From: an uncultured Colwellia sp.
Lineage (GTDB): Bacteria; Pseudomonadota; Gammaproteobacteria; Enterobacterales; Alteromonadaceae
NCBI GenBank assembly: GCA_913020705.1
Contig: CAJWBY010000204.1
Span: 1-7,040 of the forward strand
Direction: 5' to 3'
DNA length: 7,040 nt
How positions within the stretch are numbered: the first letter of the stretch is position 1; each line of letters opens with the position of its first letter. Both the position numbers and the translations under genes were made by a program. The notes below the pieces were generated by a model, which saw only the letters and a list, made by a program, of their open reading frames with translations, searched no databases and had not been told where the DNA came from. Shown here in pieces: positions 5,229 to 7,040 of this stretch.

Positions 5229-7040
5229 TTAGAAAGTTTTGCCTATATTAAAGCTAAAGAACTCTTTATCATCATCTTTTTCTGATTTTAATGCTTTAGC
5301 AAAACTAAATATCATTGGACCCATAGGTGATAACCACTGAATAGATAAACCAGCAGAACTTCTATAACTACCGATATCTGAAAAGTCATCAATTTTATCA
5401 AACTCACGAGAAGCTAAATCTTGATAGTCATCTAAGTTAAACTCTGTATCCCATACATTACCTGCGTCAACAAAAAAACTAGTACGAACACTATTAGAGA
5501 AACCTTCATCCACAAATGGAGTAGGCACAATAAGCTCTATTCCAGCAACAATTGTTGCATTACCACCCACAGAACGTGGTGATATAGCAATGATATCGTG
5601 ATCTTCTCCTAGACAACAACTACTTCCCGATTCTACTGGGTCAGGAGCACCATCTGTACGTGTTGGGTAACGGAATACTGCACGTGGGCCAACAATATTA
5701 TTTTCGAATCCACGTAAAGTATCACTCCCCCCTGCTCTAAAATTCTCCCAGAAAGGAAGTATTTGATCATTACCATCTATTGTGCCGTAACCATTACCAT
5801 AACCAGCGTTGAATCGTGTTAATACCGTCCAGCTCTGATCTCGTGTTAATGGAAAATACCATTTAGTGTCTAAATTAATTTTAAAGTAATTTACATCTGA
5901 ATTTGGTGTAGTCATTTTGTAAGTTAAACTTTGACTAGAACCATCAGTTGGAAACGTTCCTCTGTTTAATGTGGAACGAGAAATAGAAGCTGTTAAATCA
6001 AAGCTTTCAAATGCTAATCCACCATCGGGGTCATTTGGATCAGAGTATATTTCATAGAATTGTTGAATTTGTTCATAGGTTTGTAAACGTGTAATACCAT
6101 TATGTTTCCAACCTATACCAAAGTTCAATCGTACATATTCATTAATAGGAAAACCTAAGTTGAGTCCTACACCATATGTTTGATTATTATATTCAACTAA
6201 ATTGGCGTTACCTGCATTAAATTCGCTGTAATAAAGCTGCCCACCGAGTGAAACAGCATCAATAGTGAAGTAAGGATCGGTATAAGAAACGCTGGCACTT
6301 TTCTGATAGCTCATCGTATTTACATTAAATGCTAATCGATTACCTGTACCTAAAAAGTTATTCTGCTGAATCCCTGCACTTAGGCTTAAATTAGTTGTAG
6401 AGCCGTAACCAACACCTGCAGTAAAAGAGCCTGAAGGTTGTTCTTTCACTGAAAAATCAATATCAACTAAGTCATCTTCACCTGGTACTTGTTTTGTCTC
6501 GAATTCAACGTCTTCTAGATAAGGTAAACGTTGAAGCCAAGCTTTTGAGTTTTCAGCGGCATTATTAGATAACCAAGAACCTTCCATTTGACGCATTTCA
6601 CGGCGTAAAACCTTGTCTGCGGTTACAGAGTTACCATTAAAATTAATGCGATTTACATAAATACGCTTTCCAGGATCTATAGAAATAGTCAGTTTTACTG
6701 TTTTATCTTCTTCATTAATTTCAGGTATTGCATTTACTTTAGGGTAAGCATAACCATAACGTCCAAGGAAACGACTTATACTTTCCTCTGTGTATGTAAC
6801 TTCTGCGCCATTATAAAGTTTACCTGAACGCAAAGGGTTAATTGCTCTTATAGTTCGTTCAAATCCGGCCATATCACCAGAAAAATCAATTTCACTTACT
6901 GTAAATTGCTCACCTTCTGTGACATTCAAAGCAATGTAAACCGCTTTTTTATCCGGTGTCATCGATACTTGCGTAGAGTCAACTTTATATTGTAAATAGC
7001 CACGGTCTAAATAGTAACTTTTGATCGTTTCAACATCACC
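5229..7040 (-). CDS. bamA: Outer membrane protein assembly factor BamA (C-terminal 603 residues, runs off the right edge)
   Basis: BamA is the Omp85-family core of the BAM complex, which folds and inserts beta-barrel proteins into the outer membrane. The frame is open to the window edge, where [15 protein letters not shown] matches POTRA3 of E. coli BamA, so the ATG at 6962 is internal and not the start. In this fragment the end of POTRA3 is about 1-44, POTRA4 about 45-124, POTRA5 about 125-200 and the 16-strand barrel about 203-603. [20 protein letters not shown] and [11 protein letters not shown] are close to E. coli. The L6 motif is LRGF (442-445; VRGF in E. coli), preceded by ENFRAGGS. 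The chain ends GKTF, a C-terminal aromatic as expected for a barrel. Loop L6 carries adjacent cysteines C475-C476. Roughly the first 200 residues lie outside. Skp, its chaperone partner, follows after 143 bases. Confidence 0.97.
   Translation of the reverse strand, partial: GDVETIKSYYLDRGYLQYKVDSTQVSMTPDKKAVYIALNVTEGEQFTVSEIDFSGDMAGFERTIRAINPLRSGKLYNGAEVTYTEESISRFLGRYGYAYPKVNAIPEINEEDKTVKLTISIDPGKRIYVNRINFNGNSVTADKVLRREMRQMEGSWLSNNAAENSKAWLQRLPYLEDVEFETKQVPGEDDLVDIDFSVKEQPSGSFTAGVGYGSTTNLSLSAGIQQNNFLGTGNRLAFNVNTMSYQKSASVSYTDPYFTIDAVSLGGQLYYSEFNAGNANLVEYNNQTYGVGLNLGFPINEYVRLNFGIGWKHNGITRLQTYEQIQQFYEIYSDPNDPDGGLAFESFDLTASISRSTLNRGTFPTDGSSQSLTYKMTTPNSDVNYFKINLDTKWYFPLTRDQSWTVLTRFNAGYGNGYGTIDGNDQILPFWENFRAGGSDTLRGFENNIVGPRAVFRYPTRTDGAPDPVESGSSCCLGEDHDIIAISPRSVGGNATIVAGIELIVPTPFVDEGFSNSVRTSFFVDAGNVWDTEFNLDDYQDLASREFDKIDDFSDIGSYRSSAGLSIQWLSPMGPMIFSFAKALKSEKDDDKEFFSFNIGKTF

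Noticed and set aside
6038..6061. Acidic loop SDPNDPDGG in the BamA barrel, resembling a calcium-binding loop
   Set aside because: The spacing does not fit an EF-hand or thrombospondin-type repeat, and acidic extracellular loops are common in BamA.
6960..6962. ATG as the start of a 577-residue BamA
   Set aside because: The frame stays open to 7040 and encodes conserved POTRA3 residues upstream, so this Met is internal.
1..7040. Search for a new defence, mobile or biosynthetic system
   Set aside because: Every gene belongs to the well-known bamA-to-dnaE cluster in its usual order with intact active sites; no foreign composition, insertion or unexplained gene was seen.

Overview
The window is a conserved cell-envelope and DNA-replication locus of a gammaproteobacterium, read entirely from the minus strand. 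In transcription order (high to low coordinates) it runs bamA (partial) – skp – lpxD – fabZ – lpxA – lpxB – rnhB – dnaE (partial). This is the same order as the E. coli bamA-to-dnaE cluster. The AT-rich DNA, the marine-type protein sequences and close similarity to E. coli proteins over full length suggest an Alteromonadales bacterium, perhaps Colwellia- or Thalassotalea-like. That placement is inference from composition and sequence feel, not from a search.

Layout. 7040–5229 holds the last 603 residues of BamA (end of POTRA3, POTRA4, POTRA5 and the whole barrel); its start lies beyond the right edge. 5228–5086 is a 143-nt non-coding spacer with a strong hairpin and a perfect 8-3-8 inverted repeat in the skp leader. 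5085–4567 is the periplasmic chaperone Skp, which appears to start at TTG. 4566–4393 is a second spacer with a weak hairpin, a good intrinsic terminator reading in the operon direction, and a candidate promoter for the downstream genes. 4392–863 is the tightly packed lipid A block lpxD-fabZ-lpxA-lpxB. 866–129 is rnhB and 129–1 is the first 43 codons of dnaE, linked by ATGA and TAATG start/stop overlaps.

How the genes work together. BamA and Skp handle outer-membrane protein folding and transport. LpxA, LpxD and LpxB catalyse the first, third and fifth steps of lipid A synthesis. FabZ belongs to fatty acid elongation and draws on the same 3-hydroxyacyl-ACP pool that LpxA and LpxD use. RnhB removes misincorporated ribonucleotides from DNA, and DnaE is the replicative polymerase subunit. 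All catalytic residues I could place by comparison with E. coli are intact, and no gene looks broken.

Several starts differ from the longest reading frame. Skp is best begun at TTG 5085, FabZ at TTG 3347, LpxA at TTG 2891 and LpxD at ATG 4392. I see no mobile element, CRISPR array, RNA gene or sign of horizontal transfer, and nothing I would call a new system. The points worth checking are in the two spacers, the run of TTG starts, the LpxA acyl-chain ruler residue and a Cys-Cys pair in a BamA loop.
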